Shown here in pieces: positions 16,378-24,408 of a stretch of DNA of 64,000 nt. Both the position numbers and the translations under genes were made by a program. Location of the stretch: the NCBI GenBank assembly GCA_002431395.1, contig DJEU01000018.1:1-64000 (forward strand). The letters run 5' to 3'. Below the pieces are notes generated by a model. The model was given only the letters and a program-made list of their open reading frames with translations, was not told the DNA's origin and ran no database searches. The first letter of the stretch is position 1. Every line of letters starts with the position of its first letter. The DNA is from Lachnoclostridium sp. UBA5890. GTDB lineage: Bacteria > Bacillota > Clostridia > Lachnospirales > Lachnospiraceae.

Positions 16378-17270
16378 ATATCGAGCAGACCTTAAAGGAA
16401 AGAGCCAAAGAAGCCGAAACTACAGTGGTTTCATATCTTCCGGAAGTGACCGGATATCCGAAAACGGTTTTGGAGGCGATGGAATACAGTGTCGAGGCCG
16501 GAGGAAAAAGAATCCGCCCGGTTTTGATGAGGGAAGTTTATCATATGTGTGGCGGGACCGAGGATTCGCTGATCGCACCTTTTATGGCAGCAATCGAGAT
16601 GATTCATACGTACTCCCTTGTGCATGATGATCTGCCAGCGATGGACAACGATGAATACCGCCGCGGTAAATGGACCACACATAAGAAATACGGCGAAGCG
16701 ATGGGGATTCTCGCAGGGGATGCGCTTTTGAATTATGCGTATGAGACGGCGATTCAGGCATTTGAGGCAGCCTCGGCAGAAAATCTGGCACAGACAGCAG
16801 AGGCCCTGCGTGTCCTTGCCCGAAAAGCCGGAATCTATGGCATGGTCGGAGGCCAGGTCGTAGATGTGGAAAAAGATGGAAATTTTGTCGATGAAGACAT
16901 GTTATTATATGTTTATGTAAATAAAACGTCTGCGCTTTTAGAAAGCTGCTTTATGATCGGAGGAATCCTCGCAGGCTGTACGGCAGATGAGGTGCAGACA
17001 TTGGAAAAAAGTGCGCGGAAACTCGGCGTGGCATTTCAGATTCAGGATGATATCCTGGACGTGATCGGCGATGAGCAGACGCTTGGAAAACCGGTGGGTT
17101 CAGACGAACGAAATGAAAAGACAACGTACGTGTCGATCCACGGACTGGAAAATGCGAAGGCGAAGGTAAAACAATATACCGAGCAATCGATCGAACTGCT
17201 TCAGACATTTGACGGAGATAAAGAATTTCTTACCGGACTTATGACCTGGATGATCGACCGCGACAAATAA
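16374..17270 (+). CDS. ispA: Farnesyl/geranyl diphosphate synthase
   Basis: This encodes 298 residues of a class I trans-prenyltransferase, which condenses isopentenyl diphosphate with allylic diphosphates in the cytoplasm. The first Asp-rich motif is DDLPAMD at 85-91 and the second is DDILD at 225-229. A KRIRPVL motif near residue 43 binds diphosphate. The two residues between the first Asp pair and the second group (LPAM spacing) fit bacterial type II farnesyl synthases. dxs follows 19 bases later, so both ends of the isoprenoid route are co-expressed, as is usual in Firmicutes and proteobacteria. Confidence 0.94.
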   Translation: MNIEQTLKERAKEAETTVVSYLPEVTGYPKTVLEAMEYSVEAGGKRIRPVLMREVYHMCGGTEDSLIAPFMAAIEMIHTYSLVHDDLPAMDNDEYRRGKWTTHKKYGEAMGILAGDALLNYAYETAIQAFEAASAENLAQTAEALRVLARKAGIYGMVGGQVVDVEKDGNFVDEDMLLYVYVNKTSALLESCFMIGGILAGCTADEVQTLEKSARKLGVAFQIQDDILDVIGDEQTLGKPVGSDERNEKTTYVSIHGLENAKAKVKQYTEQSIELLQTFDGDKEFLTGLMTWMIDRDK

Positions 17271-17289
17271 GAGAGAAAAGAGTGAGAGA

Positions 17290-19158
17290 ATGAGCCGTTT
17301 ACTGGATGAAATAAAAAAAGAAAATGATATAAAGAACATTCCGCCGCAGGAATACCGGAGACTGGCAAAAGAGATCCGATTTCAACTGGTGAAAAATGTA
17401 AGCCGTACCGGAGGGCACCTTGCTTCGAACCTTGGGGCCGTGGAGCTTACAATGGCACTGCATCTCTTTCTTGATTTTCCAAAAGATAAGCTGGTTTGGG
17501 ATGTAGGGCATCAGGCATATGTTCATAAAATGCTGACCGGAAGACTGAAAGATTTCCGAAGTCTCCGCCGGCTCGATGGTTTGAGCGGATTTCCGAAAGT
17601 AAGTGAAAATCCGGCAGATACGTTTAATACCGGACATAGTTCCACGTCGCTGTCTGTTGCGCTGGGACTTGCCAAAGCCCGTGATCTGCGCGGCAGTGAT
17701 GAAAAGGTCGTGGCAGTTATCGGAGATGGGGCACTTTCGGGCGGTATGGCATTTGAGGCGCTGAACAATGCGGAGCAGATGAAGTCGAACCTGATCATGA
17801 TTTTAAATGATAACAAGATGTCGATCTCCAAAAATGTAGGTGGTATGGCAAGATACCTTGGAAAAGTGCGTACAAACCGCAAATACAATGATTTGAAAGT
17901 AAATATCGAAGAACGTCTTGACCGCATTCCGAATGTCGGAGTGTCAATGGCGGAAACGATTAAAAATGCGAAAAACTCGCTGAAGCACTTGTTTGTGCCG
18001 GGGATGTTTTTTGAAGAAATGGGAATCGTATATGTCGGTCCGATCGATGGACACGATGTGGAAAGCATTCTGACAGCATTGGAGGCGGCTGCGCGGATGA
18101 AAAACCGCCCGGTTCTGATTCATGTAGTGACAAAAAAAGGAAAAGGATACCGCCCGGCAGAAGAAAATCCGTCGATCTTTCATGGCGTCGGACCATTTGA
18201 TCCGAGAAGCGGCGAAGTGCCGGAATCGGAGGAAGAAACTTATACGGATGTGTTTGGAAACTGGATGATTGAAAAAGGGAAAGCCCATGAAGAGCTGGTA
18301 TCTGTATGTGCGGCGATGCCGGATGGAACCGGCGTGAAGAGATTTGCCGAACAATTTCCAAAACGATTTTTTGATGTGGGAATTGCCGAAGAGCATGCAG
18401 TGACGTTTGCAGCCGGACTTGTGGCTGGTGGATTACGCCCGGTCGTATCGATTTATTCGACCTTTTTGCAGCGTGCTTACGACCAGATCATTCACGATGT
18501 CTGCCTGAACAATCTGCCGGTTATTTTCGCGGTGGATCGAAGCGGAATCGTGGGCAGAGACGGCGACACCCACCAGGGAATATTTGACATTTCGTATCTT
18601 ACGAATATTCCGAATATGACCGTGATTTCGCCGATGGATAAAGCGGAATTGACTGCAGCACTTGATTTTGCTTATGATTTCGATGGCCCGGTGGCAGTAC
18701 GTTATCCGCGTGGAGCAGTGTATAAAAGTACACTGGACCATAAGGCGTTAGAATTAGGAAAAGCAGAAGTTTTGCTGGAAGCAGAAAAACCGCAGATTGT
18801 GATTTTTGCCGTAGGAGATATGGTAGAAAAGGCATTTCGGACAGCGGAACATTTTGCCGGCAGTGTAACGGTGGTAAATATGCGGTTTGTGAAACCATTT
18901 GACCATGCGCTGGTAAAAGAACTGGCTGTGAAGCATGACATTGTCGTGACGATGGAGGACAGCGAAAAGATCGGCGGCTTTGGGCAGCAGGCAGAGGCGT
19001 ATCTTATGGAAGAAGGCTGCATTCCAAAGAAATTTATCAACTGTTCGGTGGATGACTGCTTTGTGGAACATGGCTCGCCGGAAGAATTATATGCGCGCTA
19101 TGAAATGGACGAGAATTGGCTTGTCGGACAGATCGATGAGGCATTGGAAAGGAAATAA
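17290..19158 (+). CDS. dxs: 1-deoxy-D-xylulose-5-phosphate synthase
   Basis: DXS joins pyruvate and glyceraldehyde 3-phosphate, the first step of the MEP isoprenoid route, using thiamine diphosphate and Mg. The protein has 622 residues, the usual length. The thiamine-binding motif begins with GDGALSGG at 145-152 and ends with NDNKMSIS. The catalytic Glu is E367 in GIAEEHAVT. Other conserved blocks are GHSSTSLS, VGPIDGHD and the late VAVRYPRG. The ATG at 17290 follows GAGAGAA. It lies in the line ispA-dxs-tlyA-nadK-argR, with a gap of only 3 bases before tlyA. Confidence 0.97.
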   Translation: MSRLLDEIKKENDIKNIPPQEYRRLAKEIRFQLVKNVSRTGGHLASNLGAVELTMALHLFLDFPKDKLVWDVGHQAYVHKMLTGRLKDFRSLRRLDGLSGFPKVSENPADTFNTGHSSTSLSVALGLAKARDLRGSDEKVVAVIGDGALSGGMAFEALNNAEQMKSNLIMILNDNKMSISKNVGGMARYLGKVRTNRKYNDLKVNIEERLDRIPNVGVSMAETIKNAKNSLKHLFVPGMFFEEMGIVYVGPIDGHDVESILTALEAAARMKNRPVLIHVVTKKGKGYRPAEENPSIFHGVGPFDPRSGEVPESEEETYTDVFGNWMIEKGKAHEELVSVCAAMPDGTGVKRFAEQFPKRFFDVGIAEEHAVTFAAGLVAGGLRPVVSIYSTFLQRAYDQIIHDVCLNNLPVIFAVDRSGIVGRDGDTHQGIFDISYLTNIPNMTVISPMDKAELTAALDFAYDFDGPVAVRYPRGAVYKSTLDHKALELGKAEVLLEAEKPQIVIFAVGDMVEKAFRTAEHFAGSVTVVNMRFVKPFDHALVKELAVKHDIVVTMEDSEKIGGFGQQAEAYLMEEGCIPKKFINCSVDDCFVEHGSPEELYARYEMDENWLVGQIDEALERK

Positions 19159-19161
19159 AGG

Positions 19162-20013
19162 ATGAAAAAAGAGCGTCTGGATGTGCTTTTGGTAAATCGC
19201 GGGATGGTGGAATCCCGGGAAAAGGCGAAAGCAATCATTATGACAGGCAATGTGTTTGTCAATGAACAGAGAGAAGATAAAGCCGGGCAAAAGTTTCCGG
19301 TGGATGTTTATATAGAAATTCGTGGCAAAAAGTTAAAATTTGTCAGTCGAGGCGGCTATAAACTGGAAAAAGCACTGCAGGTATTTCCAATCGAGCTGAC
19401 AGATCTTACCTGCATGGATGTAGGTGCGTCTACCGGCGGATTTACGGACTGTATGCTGCAAAATGGTGCGAAATTTGTCTATTCGATCGATGTCGGTACG
19501 AATCAGCTTGCCTGGAAACTGCGTCAGGATGAGCGTGTCCGCTCCATGGAAAAAACGAATATCCGCTATGTGACGCCGGAAGATGTCGGCGAATTGGTGG
19601 ACTTTGTGTCGATCGATGTGGCATTTATCTCACTGACCAAGGTGCTGGAGCCAATCTGGCATCTGATGAAAAACGAGGCACAGATGGTATGCCTGATCAA
19701 ACCGCAGTTTGAGGCCGGCAGAGAAAAAGTCGGAAAAAAAGGTGTCGTGCGTGATCTGGCCGTTCACAAAGAAGTGATGGAACAAGTCATTTCTTATGCA
19801 AAAAGTCTTGGCTTTTTGATCAAGGGACTTGATTTTTCCCCAATTCGCGGACCGGAAGGAAATATTGAATATTTGTTATTTATCCAAAAAATGGAAAATA
19901 GTGCTATAACATTTCCGGAGGATGAGTGGAATGAGTGGCAGAAGACGATGGATGAAACGATTCAGGCAGCGCAGGAACATGCGGTAAAACATGCGGAGGA
20001 TATATCGGGATGA
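19162..20013 (+). CDS. tlyA: TlyA family rRNA 2'-O-methyltransferase
   Basis: This encodes 283 residues. An S4 RNA-binding domain covers the first 65 residues (ERLDVLLVNRGMVESREKAK). It is followed by an FtsJ-like methyltransferase domain with the SAM motif MDVGASTGGFTDCML and LIKPQFEAGR. TlyA proteins methylate 16S and 23S rRNA cytidines in actinobacteria, and some relatives were described as hemolysins. The Firmicutes version (YqxC in Bacillus) sits between dxs and nadK/argR just as here. The exact rRNA target in this organism is not known. It overlaps nadK by 4 bases. Confidence 0.92.
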   Translation: MKKERLDVLLVNRGMVESREKAKAIIMTGNVFVNEQREDKAGQKFPVDVYIEIRGKKLKFVSRGGYKLEKALQVFPIELTDLTCMDVGASTGGFTDCMLQNGAKFVYSIDVGTNQLAWKLRQDERVRSMEKTNIRYVTPEDVGELVDFVSIDVAFISLTKVLEPIWHLMKNEAQMVCLIKPQFEAGREKVGKKGVVRDLAVHKEVMEQVISYAKSLGFLIKGLDFSPIRGPEGNIEYLLFIQKMENSAITFPEDEWNEWQKTMDETIQAAQEHAVKHAEDISG

Positions 20014-20828
20014 GTATGTATTATCTTATCGTAAATGAGGAAAAGGATTCCGGATGCCAGGTGGCAAAAGGCATTCAGGCATATATGCAGGAAGCGGGAC
20101 ACCGCGTTGTCATTCAGTCTCATGATGCCATTGATATTCAGGAAAAAGCGGATATGGCAATCGTTCTTGGAGGAGACGGCACGGTGATTGCGGCAGCAAA
20201 AAAGATTGCCGGCAAAGAAATTCCGATCCTTGGAGTGAACCTGGGTACACTGGGATTTTTGACAGAAATCGAGAAACCAAAGATTTATCCGGCGCTGGAC
20301 GCTGTCATGTCGGGAAAATATACGATTGAAAAGCGCATGGCATTGTCGGCACAAGTGCAGAAAACGGGAGAAACCTTTTTTGCGGTCAACGAGATTGTCG
20401 TCGGAAAACGGGATTTTGGAAGAATGGTGACGACGAGTGTCTGGGTAGACGGCGAATGGATGGATAGTTATGTTGCAGACGGCGTATTGATCGCGACGCC
20501 GACCGGCTCAACGGCATATAATTTATCTGCCGGAGGACCGATTTTGTCGCCGACGATGGAAGCGGTTGTCATCACGCCAATTTGTCCACATTCCTTTAAC
20601 AAACGAAGTCTGGTGGTTTCTTCGCAGGCTGAGATTTGTGTAAAAGTGGAAAAGACACGTGAGAGTTATGTTGATGAAGCATCGGTTCGATGTGATGGAG
20701 AGGTGTGCGCCGCAATTGAGACCGGGGATGTGATCCGGATTCAAAAGGCGGAACTTCCGTTTAATATGGTATGTGTCGGAGAAATTGGTTTTTATCAGAA
20801 GATGCGAAGCAAGCTGAACCGCACATGA
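20010..20828 (+). CDS. nadK: NAD kinase
   Basis: NadK phosphorylates NAD to NADP with ATP or polyphosphate in the cytoplasm. The protein has 272 residues. The signature GGDGT is at 54-58 with catalytic Asp at 56. NEIVVGKRDF, then the ADGVLIATPTGSTAYNLSAGGPI block, are the classic NAD-binding conserved regions. It overlaps tlyA at the start and is followed 19 bases later by argR. Confidence 0.95.
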   Translation: MSMYYLIVNEEKDSGCQVAKGIQAYMQEAGHRVVIQSHDAIDIQEKADMAIVLGGDGTVIAAAKKIAGKEIPILGVNLGTLGFLTEIEKPKIYPALDAVMSGKYTIEKRMALSAQVQKTGETFFAVNEIVVGKRDFGRMVTTSVWVDGEWMDSYVADGVLIATPTGSTAYNLSAGGPILSPTMEAVVITPICPHSFNKRSLVVSSQAEICVKVEKTRESYVDEASVRCDGEVCAAIETGDVIRIQKAELPFNMVCVGEIGFYQKMRSKLNRT

Positions 20829-20847
20829 TGAGAGGAAGAGTGGCAGC

Positions 20848-21333
20848 ATGAAAAAGAAGCGACAGGAACAAATTATTGAAATTATACAAAATCATGAAGT
20901 GGAAACGCAGGAAGATCTTGCCAGATATCTGACAGAAGCCGGGTATGCTGTGACACAGGCGACGGTTTCCCGTGATATCCGGGAATTGTCATTGGAAAAA
21001 GTTCCCGGTCAAAAGGTACGGCAAAAATATGCGATGCGAAGCACGATCCCGGTAACATCAGAGATTAAGCATCCCACAGCGCAGCCGGCAAACCGGTATG
21101 CGACACTTCTTCAAGATGGTATCGTTTCGATGGAGCAGGCAGGAAATCTGCTTGTCATAAAAACCGCAGTCGGTATGGCCATGGCGGTCGCCGCGGCGCT
21201 TGATGCGATGGAAATTGAAGGTATCATCGGTTGTATCGCCGGTGATGACACGATCATGTGTGCGGTAAAAACAGAAAAAATGGTTCAAAACGTCATTGAT
21301 AATCTGCAAAACTTGATTCTTCAGATAAAATGA
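20848..21333 (+). CDS. argR: Arginine repressor ArgR/AhrC
   Basis: ArgR is a hexameric arginine sensor that represses arginine synthesis and activates its breakdown. The protein has 161 residues. The winged helix covers 1-70 (IIEIIQNHEVETQEDLARYL, then TQATVSRDIRELSLEK). The C-terminal half binds arginine and forms the hexamer, with GIIGCIAGDDTIMCAVKT near the end. Its target argH lies at 26966-28342. The gene ends the ispA-dxs-tlyA-nadK line, a frequent arrangement in Firmicutes; recN often follows but is absent here. A promoter for yebC overlaps its last codons. Confidence 0.95.
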   Translation: MKKKRQEQIIEIIQNHEVETQEDLARYLTEAGYAVTQATVSRDIRELSLEKVPGQKVRQKYAMRSTIPVTSEIKHPTAQPANRYATLLQDGIVSMEQAGNLLVIKTAVGMAMAVAAALDAMEIEGIIGCIAGDDTIMCAVKTEKMVQNVIDNLQNLILQIK

Positions 21334-21341
21334 TGTATGAT
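21313..21341 (+). promoter_or_regulatory. Vegetative promoter for yebC
   Basis: TTGATT (21313-21318) and TATGAT (21336-21341) are 17 bases apart, a good sigma-A match. It overlaps the end of argR and starts transcription about 30 bases before the yebC ATG. Confidence 0.6.
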
Positions 21342-21379
21342 ATAGAATACAAAGGTAACAAAGTTTAAGGAGGCTAACC

Positions 21380-22108
21380 ATGTCAGGACATTCAAAATTT
21401 GCTAATATTAAGCATAAAAAAGAGAAAAATGATGCAAAGAAAGGAAAAATCTTTACCGTAATCGGCCGTGAGATTGCCGTAGCAGTCAAAGAAGGCGGCC
21501 CGGATCCAAATAACAACAGTAAACTTCGTGACGTTATCGCCAAAGCAAAAGCGAATAACATGCCAAACGATACGATCGATCGTGGTATCAAAAAGGCAGC
21601 AGGAAACGTCGATGCGGTAAATTATGTAAATATTACATACGAAGGATATGGTCCAAGCGGAACAGCAATCATCGTAGAAGCACTTACCGACAACAAAAAC
21701 CGTACTGCTTCCAATGTACGTAACGCATTTACGAAAGGAAACGGAAATGTTGGAACGACAGGCTGTGTATCTTATATGTTTGATACGAAAGGCCAGATCA
21801 TCGTCGACAAAGAAGAATATGAAACGGATGCCGATGAATTTATGATGCTTGCTCTGGATGCCGGCGCAGAAGATTTTAATGAGGAAGAGGACAGCTACGA
21901 GATCCTTACCGCTCCGGATGATTTCAGCCAGGTACGTGAAGCTTTGGAAAAAGAAGGCGTTCCGATGGCTCAGGCAGAAGTAACCATGATCCCACAAAAT
22001 TACGTAGAACTGACAAGCGACGAAGATGTGAAAATGTTCAATCGTATCATGGATCTTCTCGATGAGGACGACGATGTACAGGCAGTATATCATAATGTAG
22101 AGGAATAG
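21380..22108 (+). CDS. yebC: YebC/PmpR family regulator, TACO1-like translation factor
   Basis: This encodes 242 residues with AAGGAGG before the ATG. It has the family start MSGHSKFANIKHKKEKND and the conserved NMPNDTIDRGIKKAAG. GYGPSGTAIIVEALTDNKNRT and GNVGTTGCVSYMF follow. YebC proteins were first described as DNA-binding regulators. Recent work on close relatives and mitochondrial TACO1 shows they help ribosomes through polyproline stretches. It has its own promoter and terminator, so it is a single-gene unit. Confidence 0.94.
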   Translation: MSGHSKFANIKHKKEKNDAKKGKIFTVIGREIAVAVKEGGPDPNNNSKLRDVIAKAKANNMPNDTIDRGIKKAAGNVDAVNYVNITYEGYGPSGTAIIVEALTDNKNRTASNVRNAFTKGNGNVGTTGCVSYMFDTKGQIIVDKEEYETDADEFMMLALDAGAEDFNEEEDSYEILTAPDDFSQVREALEKEGVPMAQAEVTMIPQNYVELTSDEDVKMFNRIMDLLDEDDDVQAVYHNVEE

Positions 22109-22115
22109 AGGTAAA

Positions 22116-22167
22116 GAGGGCTGTGCCTTAACGATTATTAAATGTTAAAGAGACAGCCCCTTTTTTT
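22116..22167 (+). terminator. Intrinsic terminator of yebC
   Basis: GGGCTGT (22118-22124) pairs with ACAGCCC (22153-22159), with an inner TTAAC/GTTAA pair. It is followed by seven Ts (22161-22167). Confidence 0.8.
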
Positions 22168-22212
22168 ATACATACTATTTGCGGAAAATAGATATAATAA
22201 TTACTAAAAGGA

Positions 22213-22241
22213 TTGATTTTAGACTGGGAATATGCTAGTAT
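22213..22241 (+). promoter_or_regulatory. Probable promoter of the GNAT cassette
   Basis: TTGATT (22213-22218) and TAGTAT (22236-22241) are spaced 17 bases. It lies 85 bases before the first small gene at 22326 and after the yebC terminator. A TATAAT at 22193-22198 lacks a -35 box. Confidence 0.4.
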
Positions 22242-22325
22242 ATTAGTAGAAAAAGATTATATTCTCAGTTCAAATTGACTGAGGTGATTGTTTTGGCAAA
22301 GAAAGATAAGGAAGGAGAGATTTGT

Positions 22326-22499
22326 ATGAATGCATGTGCGATAAAACCAACATTACCGTTTGTTACCCGAAAAACGATAAAGAAAACACCAGCATCTGCT
22401 GAAAATAGAAAAAGAGTTGAGTTTATGGATTCACACAATTTTTCCTTTTGCGTGGATAAAGAAACGGGTGTTTTGTGTAGTAAGGTGGAAAAGAAATAA
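22326..22499 (+). CDS. Small protein of unknown function upstream of a GNAT-like gene
   Basis: This encodes 57 residues from the ATG at 22326 with GAAGGAGA at 22311-22318. A TTG at 22293 after GAGGTGA could give a longer form. The protein is basic, with TRKTIKKTPASAENRKRVEF in the first half and a short HNFSFCVDKETGVLC stretch. I do not recognise it, and it lacks a clear ribbon-helix-helix. It ends 3 bases before the acetyltransferase-like gene, so the two are co-expressed. That position is where an antitoxin would sit, but nothing else supports this. Confidence 0.45.
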   Translation: MNACAIKPTLPFVTRKTIKKTPASAENRKRVEFMDSHNFSFCVDKETGVLCSKVEKK

Positions 22500-22502
22500 T
22501 AT

Positions 22503-23045
22503 ATGAATATAAAAAAATATACAAAGAAATATGAAAATTTAGCAGAAAAATTTATTTGCGGTAATATAGTAATTGACAAATTTTTGCATGATGGTAGTGC
22601 CTTGGATGTGAACCGAGGCATTACTTATATTATGCTATCGGATGATAATAATTATATAATAGGTTTTTACAATATAGAAAATGGAAGAGTTGACCGCGTG
22701 GAAACGGTTGGTGAGACAGATGTTTTTGAATTGATGGGTGGTTCCATAAATATTAATTATCTAGCAATACATAATGATTTCCAAGGGGTGTTAGTTGCAC
22801 AAGATGGGGAACATAAGATCTATTTAGGAGATTTATTGCTGCGTGATTGCGAAAGAAGAATATTGAAACTGAGAGAAGAAACAGGAATTTCTTTTGTGAC
22901 AATATGTTCTACAGAAGAAGGATATCATTTGTATCATGTGCGTAACGGTTATGAGGACTTTGAAGAAGATATGAACACGGTAGTGTCTGAAAGTGATATT
23001 GGGTCTCATAAATTGTACAAATGGGTGGATGATATTGTTAATTGA
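22503..23045 (+). CDS. GNAT-fold (acetyltransferase-like) protein, possible TacT-type toxin
   Basis: This encodes 180 residues. The start KFICGNIVIDKFLHDGSALD, then ITYIMLSDDNNYIIGFYNIE and INYLAIHNDFQG, follow the order seen in toxin-type GNAT proteins (TacT/AtaT), which acetylate aminoacyl-tRNA. The acyl-CoA loop, normally Q/R-x-x-G-x-G/A, is not readable here: the equivalent stretch is DGEHKIYLGDLLL. The protein may therefore be divergent, bind another group or be inactive. It is lower in GC than the core genes around it. A small gene lies 3 bases upstream. Function is uncertain; the fold call is moderate. Confidence 0.55.
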   Translation: MNIKKYTKKYENLAEKFICGNIVIDKFLHDGSALDVNRGITYIMLSDDNNYIIGFYNIENGRVDRVETVGETDVFELMGGSININYLAIHNDFQGVLVAQDGEHKIYLGDLLLRDCERRILKLREETGISFVTICSTEEGYHLYHVRNGYEDFEEDMNTVVSESDIGSHKLYKWVDDIVN

Positions 23046-23096
23046 TAATTTGAATTTTTTGTAATCTTTCTTTTTCTGAAAAAAGTTGGAAAATGC

Positions 23097-23351
23097 TTGT
23101 ATGATATACTGAGCCGGTGTCGGAAAAATTCATTTTGTCTGACGGATGGAAAATATAATTCGGAGAAAAATGCCTATGAAAGCGAATTGTATTGGAAAGT
23201 GTTTGATAAAAATGGGAAAAAATGTATTTTGATTCAAAAATTCCTTTATGGGCCAATGGGATATCAGGCACTTGATGAAAAAGAAATTCAGGCAGAAGAT
23301 GGTTTCGATGCAGAATTGCAGAAAAAGATCACAGACATTTTTCAAGCCTAA
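23097..23351 (+). CDS. Orphan ORF without a clear start, possibly a remnant
   Basis: The frame encodes 84 codons from a TTG at 23097, which has no ribosome binding site. The TATGAT/TATACT at 23100-23110 looks more like a -10 box. The product has an orderly composition (SELYWKVFDKNGKKCILIQK, then EIQAEDGFDAELQKKITDIF), so some of it may be real. It ends 17 bases before recU, whose AAAGGAAAGG site follows directly. It may be the 3' end of a gene that lost its start, or part of a leader. No family was recognised. Confidence 0.3.
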   Translation: MYDILSRCRKNSFCLTDGKYNSEKNAYESELYWKVFDKNGKKCILIQKFLYGPMGYQALDEKEIQAEDGFDAELQKKITDIFQA

Positions 23352-23368
23352 AGGAAAGGACACTAAAC

Positions 23369-23899
23369 ATGCCAACATGGAATTCACGTGGTCTGCGAGG
23401 ATCATTTTTGGAAGAACTTGTAAATATGACAAATGAAAAATACCAGACGCAGAATCTGGCGTTGGTACAGAAAATCCCGACGCCGATCAAACCGATCAAC
23501 ATTGATCAGGCGACGAGACATATTACGCTTGCGTATTTTGAACAAAAAAGTACCGTTGACTATATCGGTGTCGTGCAGGGTATTCCGGTGTGTTTTGATG
23601 CGAAAGAGTGTGTCGAGGACCGTTTCCCACTCAGCAATGTGCATGAGCATCAGATGAAATTTATGGAACAATTTGAAAGTCAGGATGGCATCGCATTTTT
23701 GCTTATTTATTTTAAAAACCGGGAAAAATATATGTATCTTCGTTTTCAAAAATTGTTGGAATTTTGGAAACGGATGGAGCAGGGCGGACGGAAAAGTTTT
23801 ACGATCGACGAGATGGAACCGGAGTATGAAATCTCTACGTATTCGGGAACCTTTCTGCATTATTTGGAACCGCTGCAGAGAGATTTGCAGGAACGATAA
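23369..23899 (+). CDS. recU: Holliday junction resolvase RecU
   Basis: RecU cuts four-way DNA junctions and works with RuvAB and RecA in Firmicutes, where it replaces RuvC. The protein has 176 residues. It opens with WNSRGLRGSFLEELVNMTNE, then QKIPTPIKPINID and the catalytic block STVDYIGVVQGIPVCFDAKE, in which the Asp and the spaced Asp-x-Lys fit the PD-(D/E)XK nuclease core. LSNVHEHQMKFM and GIAFLLIYF are also typical. In Bacillus recU is next to ponA; here it stands apart, between a fragment and a spore protein gene. Confidence 0.9.
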   Translation: MPTWNSRGLRGSFLEELVNMTNEKYQTQNLALVQKIPTPIKPINIDQATRHITLAYFEQKSTVDYIGVVQGIPVCFDAKECVEDRFPLSNVHEHQMKFMEQFESQDGIAFLLIYFKNREKYMYLRFQKLLEFWKRMEQGGRKSFTIDEMEPEYEISTYSGTFLHYLEPLQRDLQER

Positions 23900-23918
23900 A
23901 TTTTGGAAGTAATTACCA

Positions 23919-23950
23919 GAATGAAAAACTCCTTCGTGGGTACAATAGTA
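23919..23950 (+). promoter_or_regulatory. Possible sigma-G promoter of the spore protein gene
   Basis: GAATGA (23919-23924) and AATAGTA (23944-23950) are 19 bases apart. This resembles the forespore sigma-G pattern (gnATR, 17-18 bases, cATnnTA) with one base of extra spacing. Genes for alpha/beta-type spore proteins are sigma-G controlled in known spore formers. The leader to the ATG is about 105 bases. Confidence 0.4.
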
Positions 23951-24063
23951 TCAGATAACCGAGTGGCTTACATGAAAATGTTTCGATGACGGAATGTTTT
24001 CAGACAAAAGACATTCCGTTATCACTTACGATAAATACTAAAAAAACACGGAGGTGAAATGTT

Positions 24064-24258
24064 ATGAGTAAAACAGCAAGAATGGAAGTACCACAGGCTA
24101 AAGATGCTATGGACAAATTCAAGATGGAGGTTGCGTCTGAACTTGGCGTAAACTTGAAAGATGGTTACAATGGTGACCTCACATCCAAAGAAGCAGGAAG
24201 CATCGGTGGCGAGATGGTGCGACAAATGATCAAGAAACAGGAGGAGTCTATGCGTTAG
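24064..24258 (+). CDS. Alpha/beta-type small acid-soluble spore protein
   Basis: This encodes 64 residues with GGAGGTGA ahead of the ATG. It has the two family blocks KMEVASELGVNLKDGYNGDL and TSKEAGSIGGEMVRQMIK. These proteins coat spore DNA, make it UV-resistant and are cut by the GPR protease at germination; the cut site lies in the MEVA/SELG stretch. Several paralogues are usual in a spore former, and only one is in this window. It is a single-gene unit with its own terminator. Confidence 0.96.
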   Translation: MSKTARMEVPQAKDAMDKFKMEVASELGVNLKDGYNGDLTSKEAGSIGGEMVRQMIKKQEESMR

Positions 24259-24291
24259 TCTAGACTACCCTGCGATAAGATCGTAAAAAAG

Positions 24292-24328
24292 ATAGTCCTT
24301 CGGAAAATCTCCGGGGGACTATTTTTTT
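24292..24328 (+). terminator. Intrinsic terminator of the spore protein gene
   Basis: ATAGTCC (24292-24298) pairs with GGACTAT (24316-24322), with an inner CGGA/TCCG pair. Seven Ts (24322-24328) follow. Confidence 0.85.
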
Positions 24329-24329
24329 G

Positions 24330-24358
24330 TAGACAGAGGGCAGGAAAAAAGTTATAAT
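24330..24358 (+). promoter_or_regulatory. Vegetative promoter of the SPFH gene
   Basis: TAGACA (24330-24335) and TATAAT (24353-24358) are 17 bases apart. This is a strong sigma-A match placed between the spore-protein terminator and the SPFH gene. Confidence 0.65.
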
Positions 24359-24408
24359 AAAAGCAAGACTCAAGGGGGAACCCGGAAAAATGAAATGGAG
24401 GATACATA

